From assembly GCF_001936475.1 (NCBI RefSeq), contig NZ_MSPQ01000004.1, positions 62,001 to 126,000 of the forward strand: 64,000 bases of DNA, in the 5' to 3' direction. A program made the translations under genes and the position numbers. Shown here piece by piece: positions 7,794 through 16,772 of the stretch. Source of the DNA: Algoriphagus marinus (GTDB lineage Bacteria > Bacteroidota > Bacteroidia > Cytophagales > Cyclobacteriaceae). The notes under the pieces are model-generated. The model was not told the DNA's origin. It worked only from the letters and a program-made list of their open reading frames with translations, and made no database searches. Position 1 is the first letter of the stretch. Every line of letters begins with the position of its first letter.

Positions 7794-9817
7794 ACGTTTT
7801 AACGGAATGGATCCCTGAGAATTTGCTTTATGCTTTAGGCTGGACGCTGGTGCATTCTCTTTGGCAGCTATTAGCAATTGGTGTAATATTTTGGATTGGG
7901 TTGAAAATTGCAACCAATAAAAGCGCTGCCTTCAAATATAATCTTGGGTTATTGGCGTTTGGGTCAAGCTTTTTATTAACTGTTGTCACCTTTGCCTATG
8001 AGTTAGCCAGCTTTGCGCCAGCTCCTGATATGGAGGTCTGGTTGACAAATTTGGTTTTTGTAGAAGCTATAGATGCTGCATCTGGCTTTGCTGCCGAAGA
8101 CTTTCTCCGAAAAGCGATTAGCTGGATTGACCAACAGCTCCCGATTTTAGTTAATTTCTGGTTTTTTGGAGCCTTACTTTTTCTCTTCAGACTCTTCACT
8201 AGTCTGACAGAATTACGGATGCTTCGAAAGGCAGAATCTCTCCCGGTTGATTTCCAGGTAGAAAAGACATTTTACAGATGGGTTGGCAAATTGGGATTGA
8301 ATTCCAAGGTTAGCTTAAAGGTGACCGAATCTGGAATTTCGCCGATTACTTTTGGCCATTTAAAGCCGATAGTTCTAATTCCGGCAACATTGGTTTTTCA
8401 CCTTTCTCCTTTTCAGCTGGAAGCGATTATTGCACATGAGCTGGCGCATGTCAAGCGAAATGATTACCTCATTAATTTGATTCAATCCGGGCTGGAAGTC
8501 CTTTTCTTCTACCATCCTTCTTACTGGTGGATGACACAGACGATCAAGGAACTCCGAGAAAATGCAGCTGATGATGTGGCTGTTCAAGCGGGTATAGCTC
8601 CAAAAGAATTGGCTTACAGCCTAGCAGAAGTCTTGAACTTTGCGCAGCAAAATCCACCCGAATTGGCTTTGCCAGCGAGCAAAAAACGAAATCCAACTTT
8701 GCAGCGGATCAAGAGAATCTTGGGCCAGCCTGCTCAAAACTATCCACAAAACCCTATTATTTCTATCCCCATGTTACTAACCTTATTATTCAGCGCAGGC
8801 TTGATTGCCAGTGCGCAGCAAGACAGCCCAAATGCCTTTGAGGCAATTGAACCTAATGTTTATCTGGAGAATCCAGAGATTCTAGGATTGGAACCGAATT
8901 ACAATTTTCCATCCCAATTGGATACCGTAAAAAAGGAAAGGGTAATTCAGAAAACCGAATCTTCTAGTGATGCTCCAATGGTCTGGACCACTGATTCAGG
9001 AGAAAAAATCATTATCAAATCCAATGGGTCAAACTCTTACACTTATAAAATTTCAACAGATACGGTAATCACAAATGGGGATACACTCATAATTAAAGGA
9101 GATAAGAATTTCTACTTTAAAAACGGAGAAGCAATTGATTGGGCTACCATGCCTAAAATGGAATTTGACTTTCCTGAAGCTCCAATTGCCCCAACTTTCC
9201 CAGAAGCACCGATTTCGTTTTTTGAAATGAGTGAAATGCCTCCAATGCCGGAAATGGCTCCTATGGCTGAGATGCCTCCAATGCCCGAAATGGAAGGATT
9301 TGAGTTTTTTAATTCTGGTTCAGTTCCTACTGTATATAGAACTGGAAAAAACGGAGTGTTTATTTCTCGTGATACCACGGAAATGTCCAAAGCGGAAAAA
9401 CAAAAATGGGCTGAAGAAATGGAAAAGCAAGCCAATGAATGGGCAAAGCGAAGTGAGGAAATGATGAAAGAATGGGAGCCTCAAATGAAAGCCTGGGAGC
9501 AAAAGATGGAAGCTTGGCAAAAATCGAATGAGCCTAAAATGAAAGAGTTTGAGGAGAAGATGAAAGCTTGGCAAAAAGCAAATGAACCCAAAATGAAGGA
9601 GTTTGAGGAAAAGATGAAAGCTTGGGAGAAGGCTCAGGAGCCCAAGATGAAAGAATTCGAAAAGCAGATGGAAGAATGGCAGGAGAAATTCCAACCTAAG
9701 ATGGAAGAGTTTCAGCGGAAAATGGAAATCTGGCAAGAGGAAAATGCTGAGAAATTTGAGGAGTTTCAGCGAACGCTGGAGGAGCAGTTCAAAAAGAAGG
9801 ATAATTCAAAAAATTAA
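7790..9817 (+). CDS. BlaR1-like M56 metallopeptidase sensor with 18-residue helical repeats
   Basis: The 675-residue membrane protein has hydrophobic N-terminal segments and the M56 zinc motif HELAH at residues 216-220. RENAADDVAV follows at about residues 257-266, supplying the third ligand region. In BlaR1-type systems the peptidase inactivates the paired repressor. There is no recognisable penicillin-binding sensor domain. The extracytoplasmic part instead contains a Pro/Met-rich stretch (about 455-505) and five 18-residue repeats of the type EPKMKEFEEKMKAW (residues 563-652), predicted to be one long helix or coiled coil. It is coupled to the repressor by ATGA and followed by a terminator at 9851. 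Confidence 0.88.
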   Translation: MNVLTEWIPENLLYALGWTLVHSLWQLLAIGVIFWIGLKIATNKSAAFKYNLGLLAFGSSFLLTVVTFAYELASFAPAPDMEVWLTNLVFVEAIDAASGFAAEDFLRKAISWIDQQLPILVNFWFFGALLFLFRLFTSLTELRMLRKAESLPVDFQVEKTFYRWVGKLGLNSKVSLKVTESGISPITFGHLKPIVLIPATLVFHLSPFQLEAIIAHELAHVKRNDYLINLIQSGLEVLFFYHPSYWWMTQTIKELRENAADDVAVQAGIAPKELAYSLAEVLNFAQQNPPELALPASKKRNPTLQRIKRILGQPAQNYPQNPIISIPMLLTLLFSAGLIASAQQDSPNAFEAIEPNVYLENPEILGLEPNYNFPSQLDTVKKERVIQKTESSSDAPMVWTTDSGEKIIIKSNGSNSYTYKISTDTVITNGDTLIIKGDKNFYFKNGEAIDWATMPKMEFDFPEAPIAPTFPEAPISFFEMSEMPPMPEMAPMAEMPPMPEMEGFEFFNSGSVPTVYRTGKNGVFISRDTTEMSKAEKQKWAEEMEKQANEWAKRSEEMMKEWEPQMKAWEQKMEAWQKSNEPKMKEFEEKMKAWQKANEPKMKEFEEKMKAWEKAQEPKMKEFEKQMEEWQEKFQPKMEEFQRKMEIWQEENAEKFEEFQRTLEEQFKKKDNSKN

Positions 9818-9850
9818 TCACCTATAAATTTATTGTGTGTTGAATACTAA

Positions 9851-9882
9851 AAAAGGCCAGCTCGATGAGTTGGTCTTTTTTT
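9851..9882 (+). terminator. Terminator of the BlaI/BlaR1-like operon
   Basis: The arms AAAAGGCCAGCTC (9851-9863) and GAGTTGGTCTTTT (9867-9879) pair with two G-U wobbles and run into seven T. The 3' arm and the sequence after it (9872-9895) recur exactly at 14611-14634. Confidence 0.8.
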
Positions 9883-9895
9883 AGATTCTATTCAC
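9872..9895 (+). repeat. 24-nt exact repeat, copy 1
   Basis: These 24 nt (GGTC, seven T, then AGATTCTATTCAC) are identical to 14611-14634. The run includes the terminator tail of the BlaR1-like gene. Confidence 0.7.
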
Positions 9896-10042
9896 CATGC
9901 TTTGGCATAGTCAAATCACCTTTCGATGGCCTAGAGAAAAATAGTCGGCATAAAAGATAGATCTTTATGGCACTTAGCCACCAAAAAGGAGAAGATTAAG
10001 GCAATTTTTTTATGGCGAAAATAAACGATTAACAGCAATCCT

Positions 10043-10074
10043 AAGAGCCTCTTTTCCGAAGGCTCTTTCTTTTC
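10043..10074 (+). terminator. Terminator-like hairpin in the gap before fic
   Basis: AAGAGCC (10043-10049) and GGCTCTT (10061-10067) form a stem with an 11-nt loop, followed by TCTTTTCC. The rest of the 9818-10110 gap shows no recognisable gene. The hairpin may be a second stop for the upstream operon. Confidence 0.5.
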
Positions 10075-10116
10075 CGCGGATTGCGTTGAAAACTCTTGAC
10101 GTTACAAGCCATTAAA

Positions 10117-10153
10117 GTATCATCAACGTATCATATTGTATCATATCGTATCA
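10117..10153 (+). promoter_or_regulatory. Four phased GTATCA repeats upstream of fic (putative operator)
   Basis: GTATCAT occurs at 10117, 10128 and 10138, and GTATCAA at 10148, giving periods of 11, 10 and 10 bp. All therefore face the same side of the helix. They lie just upstream of a TATATTTG -7 box at 10164-10171. No regulator gene is adjacent, so the binding protein is unknown; the C-terminal winged helix of the Fic protein itself is one candidate. Confidence 0.6.
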
Positions 10154-10163
10154 AACTTCGTTG

Positions 10164-10171
10164 TATATTTG
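10164..10171 (+). promoter_or_regulatory. -7 promoter box TATATTTG of fic (predicted leaderless transcript)
   Basis: TATATTTG matches the Bacteroidota TAnnTTTG -7 consensus and ends 4 nt before the ATG at 10176. Transcription would therefore start at or within a few nucleotides of the start codon. Confidence 0.55.
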
Positions 10172-10175
10172 TAAA

Positions 10176-11216
10176 ATGAGCAACAACGTTTATAATTTCA
10201 CTATTGATATTGACTGGAAACTTATTGGAATAATAAGTCAAATTGACCGTTTTGACGCAACATGGAGTTCAATCGAAAAACGAGAAACACAAAGTCTAAA
10301 ACAATTAAAGTCAATAGCTACAGTGCTTAGCGTTGGTGCTTCAACGAGAATAGAAGGATCGCGATTGTCTGATGAAGAAGTCGATTTGTTATTGCAAAAT
10401 ATTGATATCACAAAGCTAGAGGATAGAGATTCTCAGGAAGTAGTTGGATATTTTGAAACGTTTGATACTATATCTGAATCATATTCTGAAATCAACATTA
10501 CTGAAAGCAGCTTAAAGTATTTACATAATAGTTTAATGCGATTCAATAAAAAAGACGAATGGCACAAAGGCGAATATAAAAAGCATAGCAATGCTGTTGA
10601 AGCCAATTATCCGGATGGCACAAAACAACTAATATTTGAAACTACTCCAGCAGGATTTCAAACTGAAGATGCAATGAGAAATCTTGTTGACTGGTATAAC
10701 TCTGATAATGAAACTCACCCGCTCGTCAAATGCGCTTTATTTACTTATGATTTTTTGAGCATTCATCCTTTTCAAGATGGAAATGGAAGATTGAGTAGGC
10801 TTATTTCTTCATTGCTATTGCTTAAAAACGGATACAGCTGGATTCAATACATAAGTTTAGAACACGAAATTGAAACAAGGAAATCCGAGTATTACAGAGT
10901 ATTGAGAAATTGTCAAACTCAGAGACCAAATGAGAATGTAAGTGAATGGACAACATTTTTCTTTGATGCGATAATGAATGTTCAATCTAAATTGTTAAAG
11001 AAATTAGAATTAAGTGGAAATCAAACTCAATTATCGCCAAAAGAGAAATCAATAATCACATACATTGAAAATCACGCAGGATGTAAATCAAGCGAAATAT
11101 CTACGAAATTAAATATCCCAAATCCAACGGTTAAACGGCTTTTAACAGCGCTGGTTAATATGAACTTAATCACAAAACATGGAACTGGACCAGGAACTAA
11201 TTACTCAGCTATTTAA
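10176..11216 (+). CDS. Fic-family AMP-transferase with N-terminal inhibitory helix (class II)
   Basis: The core motif HPFQDGNGR begins at residue 197, so the catalytic His and Gly-Asn-Gly-Arg loop are intact. Fic enzymes with this motif usually transfer AMP from ATP to protein hydroxyls. An (S/T)xxxE(G/N) motif is present as S-TRI-E-G at residues 56-61. This is the N-terminal autoinhibitory helix of class II Fic proteins, so no separate antitoxin is needed. The C-terminus holds a predicted winged helix (SPKEKSIITYIENHAG and onward). The ATG at 10176 is preferred to an upstream TTG because the -7 box lies between them. It is visibly more A/T-rich than its neighbours, which suggests transfer. 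Confidence 0.92.
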   Translation: MSNNVYNFTIDIDWKLIGIISQIDRFDATWSSIEKRETQSLKQLKSIATVLSVGASTRIEGSRLSDEEVDLLLQNIDITKLEDRDSQEVVGYFETFDTISESYSEINITESSLKYLHNSLMRFNKKDEWHKGEYKKHSNAVEANYPDGTKQLIFETTPAGFQTEDAMRNLVDWYNSDNETHPLVKCALFTYDFLSIHPFQDGNGRLSRLISSLLLLKNGYSWIQYISLEHEIETRKSEYYRVLRNCQTQRPNENVSEWTTFFFDAIMNVQSKLLKKLELSGNQTQLSPKEKSIITYIENHAGCKSSEISTKLNIPNPTVKRLLTALVNMNLITKHGTGPGTNYSAI

Positions 11217-11240
11217 CGGCTGCGCGCGAAAAATTATAGC

Positions 11241-13991
11241 TCATTCAATAACCTTATAAATCACCTCCCCATCCAAAGTCCTACCTTCCACCTGGATTCG
11301 GAATCGGTTAATCCCATAAGGAACTTTGACGGCTACTTGGAATCCTCCATTGCTTGTCTTTGCTTTTGGCTCCCAAAAGATGGTAGGCTTTTTTCGAAGG
11401 TATTGATCAGCGGGAGGATTTCGCGGGAACTCAGGAAATGCGGTAAAACCCGGGATAGAAAAAAACTGAAAGCCTTCTGAATTAAATTTCTTATCTGGAT
11501 TATTAGTAAAGCTTTGTCCTCTTTTCGTGATCAAAACTATCACTCCTGCAAACCCTGCCATACCAAAGACACTAGAACTAAAGGTGTAAACTCCTACGGA
11601 TTCAAGCTCCTGCGGTTGATAGGAATCAATGATTTCCTTGAACTCTAGATTATCTAAGAAAGCAAACTTTACTCCATCAATAATCAATAAAGGAGCGCCT
11701 GTTTTTAGTCCAAAATTGAAATTACCTAGTTTGTCAGTTTGAGGACTAAGCCCCATTCTAAGCAAAACGTTTCCCATGGATACACTCATAGACAGCTGTT
11801 TATTTGACATCACTCGGTCTGGCTTGCCATATCCAAGCCATAAAGATTTCTCATTTTCTTCCTTAGACCCTTCCTTTACAAATTCTTCCATTAGAATATA
11901 TTCGCCTGAGGTATCTAAAAAATAATCCTTGGATGAAATAGGTACTTTTCGATAGGTAAGTTTAGGAAAATCAACCTCAAACTCTGGTTTACTTATTGGT
12001 TCTAGCTCCACTGATCCAAAGGGTCGGAGTTTCTCATTCACTGCGGCTACTGCTATTTGGGCAGTTTCCTGATAGCTTAATCCAGTCGCCCAAAAGTATC
12101 CCGAAGAATCCGTCATGACCTGGCCGTAATCTTCCAAATCTCCCCTGACTATAGTGATTGGCTGGATCAGCCCCCGCCGTTTATTTTCCGGAGTAAATTT
12201 CCCTTTTAGGGATATTCCGTACTCCACAGGATGGCTTAGATTACTCTGAAAGGTTTCCGGCAAAACTCCATCCAGCCAGTTCATGGACTGCTCCAGCCGA
12301 ATTCCCTGATTCATTTCTACTACTTGATCAGCATCAGTGATGGAAAGTATAAACTCCCCGTCAATGGGATTTTCGAATTCGTCTAGAAAATCCAATTTTA
12401 AGTTCATCACCCGATAGCTTACAGAATCCATAAGGGTATAATCAGCTTTTGCTGTTATAGTTTCCGGGAAAATTTCTAATTCTGCTTTTTCTACTTCAGG
12501 CCTAAAACCTTCCTCCATCACCACAAATGGAGCGATAAACTGATCATCCATTGGGAAATTTCGATTCCATTGGGTATAAGCTCGAATCGCATAATCACCC
12601 GGTTACATTTCTGTAGGCAATACCAAACCGCCTGAAATTTTTCCTTCTTGGATCGGAAAGGTTGCAGATTGAACAAGCTCTGAATTCTCTTTTAGGATAT
12701 CCACATGGACTATTCGACTCAGCGAATCTGCCAAGAAAGCATCTTGGTAAAGCATTCGTCCACCGACCCAAGCCGTTTCTCCAGGGTAGAAATAGGGTTT
12801 GCTCAACGTCAGCCAGACCTTTTCCCGAAGGCGATTGAGTTGGGTGGCTGGACTAGTGACAATCTCTTCAGATTTAGTGTCGCTAGCTTGGAAATCAGGT
12901 TTGGGAATAAAATCCAACGGAAGTGTTCGTGCTACGCGCTGTCTGCCGAGGTATCCTGAAAGAACAAGCTGGGTGGGATTTAGCAGAGTTCCATTTCTGT
13001 CAACATCATAAAAACCATCTGGAGCCTCAATCCAGCTGATAGGGTGATAAATATTGTTATAGTAATCGTTTGGCCAAGGCTTGTCAATATGATGTATTTC
13101 CAAGCGTTCGTTTAAAAAGATGCGAAAGTTACCATCACCAAGAGGTCTTCGAAGAATGGAATCTTTCTGAATCGGAAAAATGGTCTGGTTTAATTCAATA
13201 TTAAAGTCATTAGTTCTTCGTCGATCAGTTTGATCAGGTAGCTTTTTAAATAGACTAAAATAAATTGAATCTGGGGAATTAAGCAGAATAGACTGGTTGA
13301 GTTGTCTTAGGGAACTGTGATAATTTGATTGCCTCGCATTTCCCCAGCTTAATTCTTCTTGGGTATCAATTGGAATTAATGGTTCATATTGAGCCTGACC
13401 GAAATATCTTGACCCATCACGCAAAAGGCGAAAGTCTTGAAGATAATAGTCCATACGATAACCTAGCGCCCAATTGGTGATTTTCAAGGGTTCTTGCGCT
13501 GATGCTCGAAGATAGTTTGGTCCTTCGTCCGGATTGACTTTGTCAAACTCCACTACCCATGGATTCAAGATCTCGATTTCTGATTTGTATGGATCATCCG
13601 GTAGAGCCAAGAACACGGACTCGAACTGCTGATATTTTCGTTCCCAAGATTTATCCCGCTTGGCTTTAAGTTCTACTTCGGAAAGATTGGACTCGTTAAA
13701 TGAAAGCTCAAAAATCACTTCCACTTTGCTTTTTCCCTCAAAAGAAACGGCTTTGACTTGCGTTACATAGCCCACAAATGAAGCGACCAACTCAATCTGA
13801 GCAGGGAAATCACCGGATAAGCTAAACTTTCCGGCTTCATCAGTCGCTATTCCCTGAGTGGTATTATTTACAAAGATATTTGCAAAAGGAAGCGGAAGGC
13901 CAGAGCCTTTTTCTACCACAATACCAGTTATTGTTTGGCTCTTTAGGGTCAAGGTGAAGCACCAAAAAAGAACTGCCAAAAAAACTCTCAT
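11241..13991 (-). pseudogene. Carboxypeptidase-regulatory / TonB-plug-like surface protein gene, split by an in-frame TAA
   Basis: One reading frame runs from ATG 13991 (signal peptide MRVFLAVLFWCFTLTLKSQ) to 11241, interrupted only by TAA at 12603-12605. Before the stop are a CarboxypepD_reg domain (TITGIVVEKGSGLPLPFANIFV) and a macroglobulin-like segment starting KVWLTLSKPYFYPGETAW. After it the same domain continues in frame with PGDYAIRAYTQWNRNFP. It then leads into a plug-like domain (PLLIIDGVKF...SSVFGMAGFAGVIVLITKRG). No frameshift is needed, and one substitution in the TAA would restore about 915 residues. The intact relatives are envelope proteins of unknown substrate. Real nonsense mutation, sequencing error and readthrough cannot be told apart here. 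Confidence 0.85.
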
Positions 13992-14277
13992 CTTGAAAAA
14001 AATCATAGCATTAAATCATCTTAGCCAATAAAGAATACGAGTTACAATAGACTTAGTTTACATCTGTGACAAGTTATTTATTTTTTGGATTAAAAAAATG
14101 GTTTTGAGACCCTGTTTGTTAGTCATTTTCTTGCCCATTATTTTTCCAAGCGCGGAAAGCTTGAATAATAGAAAAAGATAATAGGATTGTCTGCAATGAT
14201 GCCAGTAAAAAGATGAAAGCAGAATAAGAATTTTGAAGACAATGGTTGAGCAAAATTTCAAATCGACTTCCTAATTA

Positions 14278-14391
14278 GCTCCGAAGGAGCCAAACTATTC
14301 ATGACCCTGTACGAAGTGCAGGGTATCCATAGAATTCCCTTCCATTAAGCCCTGAAGGGGCGAAACTTCAGCGATTCTTCCCTTCAGGGCT
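14278..14391. repeat. Cluster of short inverted repeats in a 685-bp gap
   Basis: GCTCCGAAGGAGC (14278-14290) is followed by an ACCCTG..CAGGGT dyad (14304-14324). Next comes a perfect 12-bp inverted repeat, AGCCCTGAAGGG (14348-14359) with CCCTTCAGGGCT (14380-14391), followed by a T-rich tail. The rest of the 14007-14691 gap has no gene I can support. A frame at about 14460-14622 is open for about 53 codons but has no start and no recognised relative. Confidence 0.55.
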
Positions 14392-14610
14392 CCTTCTTTT
14401 GTTGTCATTTTACTCCTGGCTATACCGTGGGTTATGAATTATTTTGATTTTCCGGATCTAAGACTACCAAATTTTGACCTCCCTATCTACCAATCAACAT
14501 AATTTGCTTACTGGTGTAAAAGCTGATATACATAAAAGAGAATCGGAACTTCTAATTACACCACTGAAGAAGTCGGGTATTTATCGAATGGAAGAATTGA
14601 CCCCAGATCA

Positions 14611-14634
14611 GGTCTTTTTTTAGATTCTATTCAC
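14611..14634 (+). repeat. 24-nt exact repeat, copy 2
   Basis: Identical to 9872-9895. Here only a 4-bp GACC/GGTC stem remains upstream of the T run, so it may be a decayed terminator copy. It lies 57 bp upstream of the MFS gene. Confidence 0.65.
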
Positions 14635-14691
14635 TGGAAAATGATGATATTTCAAAACCTCCAATTAATATAGCGGGTTGTTTGAAAACTC

Positions 14692-15918
14692 ATGGCTGAC
14701 AAATCCAATCGCGCGCTGCTTTTTATCTTTATTACGATCCTGGTCGATGTGATTGGTTTGGGGGTAATCATTCCGGTCGTTCCAAAATTAATTGAGGACT
14801 TGACTGGCGAAGGGTTGAGCGAAGCCTCCCGTTACGGAGGTTGGTTGATCTTCTCTTTTGCAGCGATGCAATTCCTCTTTTCGCCTATTATGGGCGGACT
14901 GTCGGATCGATTTGGTCGAAGGCCGGTCTTATTATTTTCCTTATTTGGGCTGGGCGTTGATTATGTGTTTCATGCACTCGCACCTACGCTGTTTTGGCTT
15001 TTTGTGGGTCGATTGATTGCGGGGATGTTTGGAGCGAGTTTCACTACGGCTACGGCCTACATTGCGGATATCAGTACTCCTGAGAAGCGTGCTCAAAATT
15101 TTGGTCTGATTGGAGCTGCTTTTGGCTTAGGCTTTATTATTGGCCCTGTGATCGGAGGATTGGCAGGAGCTGAATTTGGTCCGAGAGCACCTTTTCTAGT
15201 TGCTGCGGGACTTTCATTAGTGAATGTTTTATATGGAATATTTGTCCTTCCGGAGTCACTTCCAGCTGATAAAAGGCGTCCTTTTGAATGGAAAAGAGCG
15301 AATCCCATCGGTTCCTTAATGCAATTGAAAAAGTATCCAGTCGTCTCAGGTTTAGTGGTTTCATTAGTGTTGATTTACCTTTCTGGACATGCGGTTCAGA
15401 GCAATTGGGCCTATTATACCATGTTTAAGTTTGACTGGGATGAAGCCATGGTTGGGTATTCGCTAGGAGCTGTTGGATTGCTTGTGGCTTTGGTACAGGG
15501 AGGTCTGATTCGAGTTGCAATCCCCAAACTTGGAGCGTCTCGTGCAGTCTACATTGGGGTAGCGCTTAATGCGATAGGTCTGCTCTGTTTTGGAATGGCC
15601 TCAGCGGGCTGGATGATGTTTGCTTTTCTTGTTCCCTATTGCCTGGGAGGAATTTCGGGGCCGGCACTTCAGGGCATCATATCTGGACAAGTGCCATCTA
15701 ATGAGCAGGGAGAGTTGCAAGGTGCTTTGACCAGTTTGGTGAGCTTAACTGCTATCGTTGGACCGGTGATGATGAATAGTATTTTTGCTTATTTTTCGTC
15801 TAATGAAGCGCCGATTTACCTTCCCGGTGCTTCATTTTACCTCGCCTCTTTTTTGACAGTTGTGAGCTTATTTTTCGCTTATCGGGTGCTTTCCACGCGA
15901 TTTGTAAACGCAGACTAA
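14692..15918 (+). CDS. TetA-like MFS drug/proton antiporter
   Basis: The 408-residue protein has about 12 hydrophobic segments. MFS motif A is present as [16 protein letters not shown] (about residues 68-83), with motif C-like glycines in [16 protein letters not shown] (about 142-157), as in the TetA/TCR subgroup. Such pumps export tetracyclines or other small molecules across the inner membrane, but many chromosomal homologues have unknown substrates. It is a single gene with no adjacent TetR regulator. Confidence 0.88.
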   Translation: MADKSNRALLFIFITILVDVIGLGVIIPVVPKLIEDLTGEGLSEASRYGGWLIFSFAAMQFLFSPIMGGLSDRFGRRPVLLFSLFGLGVDYVFHALAPTLFWLFVGRLIAGMFGASFTTATAYIADISTPEKRAQNFGLIGAAFGLGFIIGPVIGGLAGAEFGPRAPFLVAAGLSLVNVLYGIFVLPESLPADKRRPFEWKRANPIGSLMQLKKYPVVSGLVVSLVLIYLSGHAVQSNWAYYTMFKFDWDEAMVGYSLGAVGLLVALVQGGLIRVAIPKLGASRAVYIGVALNAIGLLCFGMASAGWMMFAFLVPYCLGGISGPALQGIISGQVPSNEQGELQGALTSLVSLTAIVGPVMMNSIFAYFSSNEAPIYLPGASFYLASFLTVVSLFFAYRVLSTRFVNAD

Positions 15919-15991
15919 TTCCTAAGATCCAATTAATTCCAAGTGATTGGAGATCAGTATTGATGTGAATTCTTTTTGTGAAAATGCGAAA

Positions 15992-16052
15992 ATGGGATTT
16001 TACTCCACTTTTAGTAAGAGATTTAATTTTTATGGGATTTTGCTCCACTTTT
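15992..16052. repeat. Two 21-bp direct repeats in the region upstream of mraZ
   Basis: ATGGGATTTTACTCCACTTT (15992-16011, continuing one T) recurs at 16032-16052 with a single A/G change, 40 bp apart. Each contains CCACTTT, the reverse complement of the AAAGTGG box that is repeated four times nearer to mraZ. Whether MraZ uses them is unknown. Apart from this and the boxes at 16241, the 15919-16334 gap shows nothing gene-like. Confidence 0.6.
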
Positions 16053-16240
16053 TGATTAATCAATCTTTCCGAATAGGTTGGCTAGGAAGCTTAGAACCTG
16101 ATTTTATGCCAAATTAGGCCCGAAATGGCATTTGACTTTACCTCTTAAATCCTTTTTAATCAAGAATATACCCTGCAAAATAATTTCGAATTTTTCTTGA
16201 TTTTATTGGCTTGAATGAAAGTTTTGGCTACTTTTAAATT

Positions 16241-16280
16241 AAAGTGGGAAAAAGTGGGGGAAAGTGGTAGAATGTGTGAG
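16241..16280 (+). promoter_or_regulatory. MraZ operator: four 10-bp boxes AAAGTGGNNN
   Basis: Four contiguous decamers begin at 16241, 16251, 16261 and 16271 (AAAGTGGGAA, AAAGTGGGGG, AAAGTGGTAG, AATGTGTGAG). The spacing is exactly one helical turn. MraZ proteins of other phyla bind tandem GTGG/TGGG-type boxes with 10-bp spacing in front of their own gene, and this array matches that design. It lies immediately upstream of the -7 box. Confidence 0.9.
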
Positions 16281-16289
16281 GCATTTTAT

Positions 16290-16297
16290 TACTTTTG
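16290..16297 (+). promoter_or_regulatory. -7 promoter box TACTTTTG of mraZ / dcw cluster
   Basis: It matches TAnnTTTG and lies 10 nt after the last MraZ box and 38 nt before the mraZ ATG. MraZ bound to the boxes would cover the -33 region. No clear TTG is seen at the expected -33 position. Confidence 0.6.
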
Positions 16298-16334
16298 TCT
16301 TTACCACTTATATCATTCATAAGTACCAAAGCAA

Positions 16335-16769
16335 ATGTTCAATAGTCAATACGATTGTAAGCTAGACCCGAAAGGACGTTTGGTATTGCCAGCCAAGATC
16401 AAGGCGGCGATTCCAGAGGCCAATGGTTCTGCGCTTATGCTTCGGATGGCAGAGGACAAATGTTTGGCACTGTATCCGATAGTGGAATACAAAAAGTTGG
16501 AAAATCAAATCAAATCGCTCTCAATCAACAATGCAGAGCAGCGAATGCTCCAACGGTCATTTTTCATCAGCAGCGTAGAGGTAGAGCTTGACAGTGCAGG
16601 GAGATTGCTGATTCCTAAGGTATTTCAGAATTACGCTAGTCTTGAAAAAGAACTGGTAGTAGTTGGGATGGGATCTCGAATCGAAATCTGGAATCCTGAC
16701 ACCTACCTACAGCATATTATTTCTGATCCTGCGGACTTGTCAAGTTTAATGGAAAAATATCTCTCATAA
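16335..16769 (+). CDS. mraZ: Transcriptional regulator MraZ
   Basis: The 144-residue protein has two SpoVT/AbrB-like repeats, each with the DxxxGR signature (LDPKGRLVLP near residue 11 and LDSAGRLLIP near residue 84). It forms ring-shaped oligomers that bind tandem boxes upstream of the cluster. Matching boxes are present at 16241-16280, so autoregulation of the whole dcw operon is likely. It is the first gene of the cluster, and rsmH follows after 3 nt. Confidence 0.97.
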   Translation: MFNSQYDCKLDPKGRLVLPAKIKAAIPEANGSALMLRMAEDKCLALYPIVEYKKLENQIKSLSINNAEQRMLQRSFFISSVEVELDSAGRLLIPKVFQNYASLEKELVVVGMGSRIEIWNPDTYLQHIISDPADLSSLMEKYLS

Positions 16770-16772
16770 GCC

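Noticed and set aside
9320..9736. Long minus-strand frame opposite the BlaR1-like repeats
   Set aside because: It is the antisense of a regular coding repeat, which naturally lacks stops; it shows no family resemblance.
14058..14261. 67-codon minus-strand frame in the 685-bp gap
   Set aside because: No recognisable family, no clear start context, and composition of non-coding DNA.
16241..16280. Regular 10-bp repeats considered as a CRISPR or satellite array
   Set aside because: Units are too short and have no spacers; they match the MraZ operator design.
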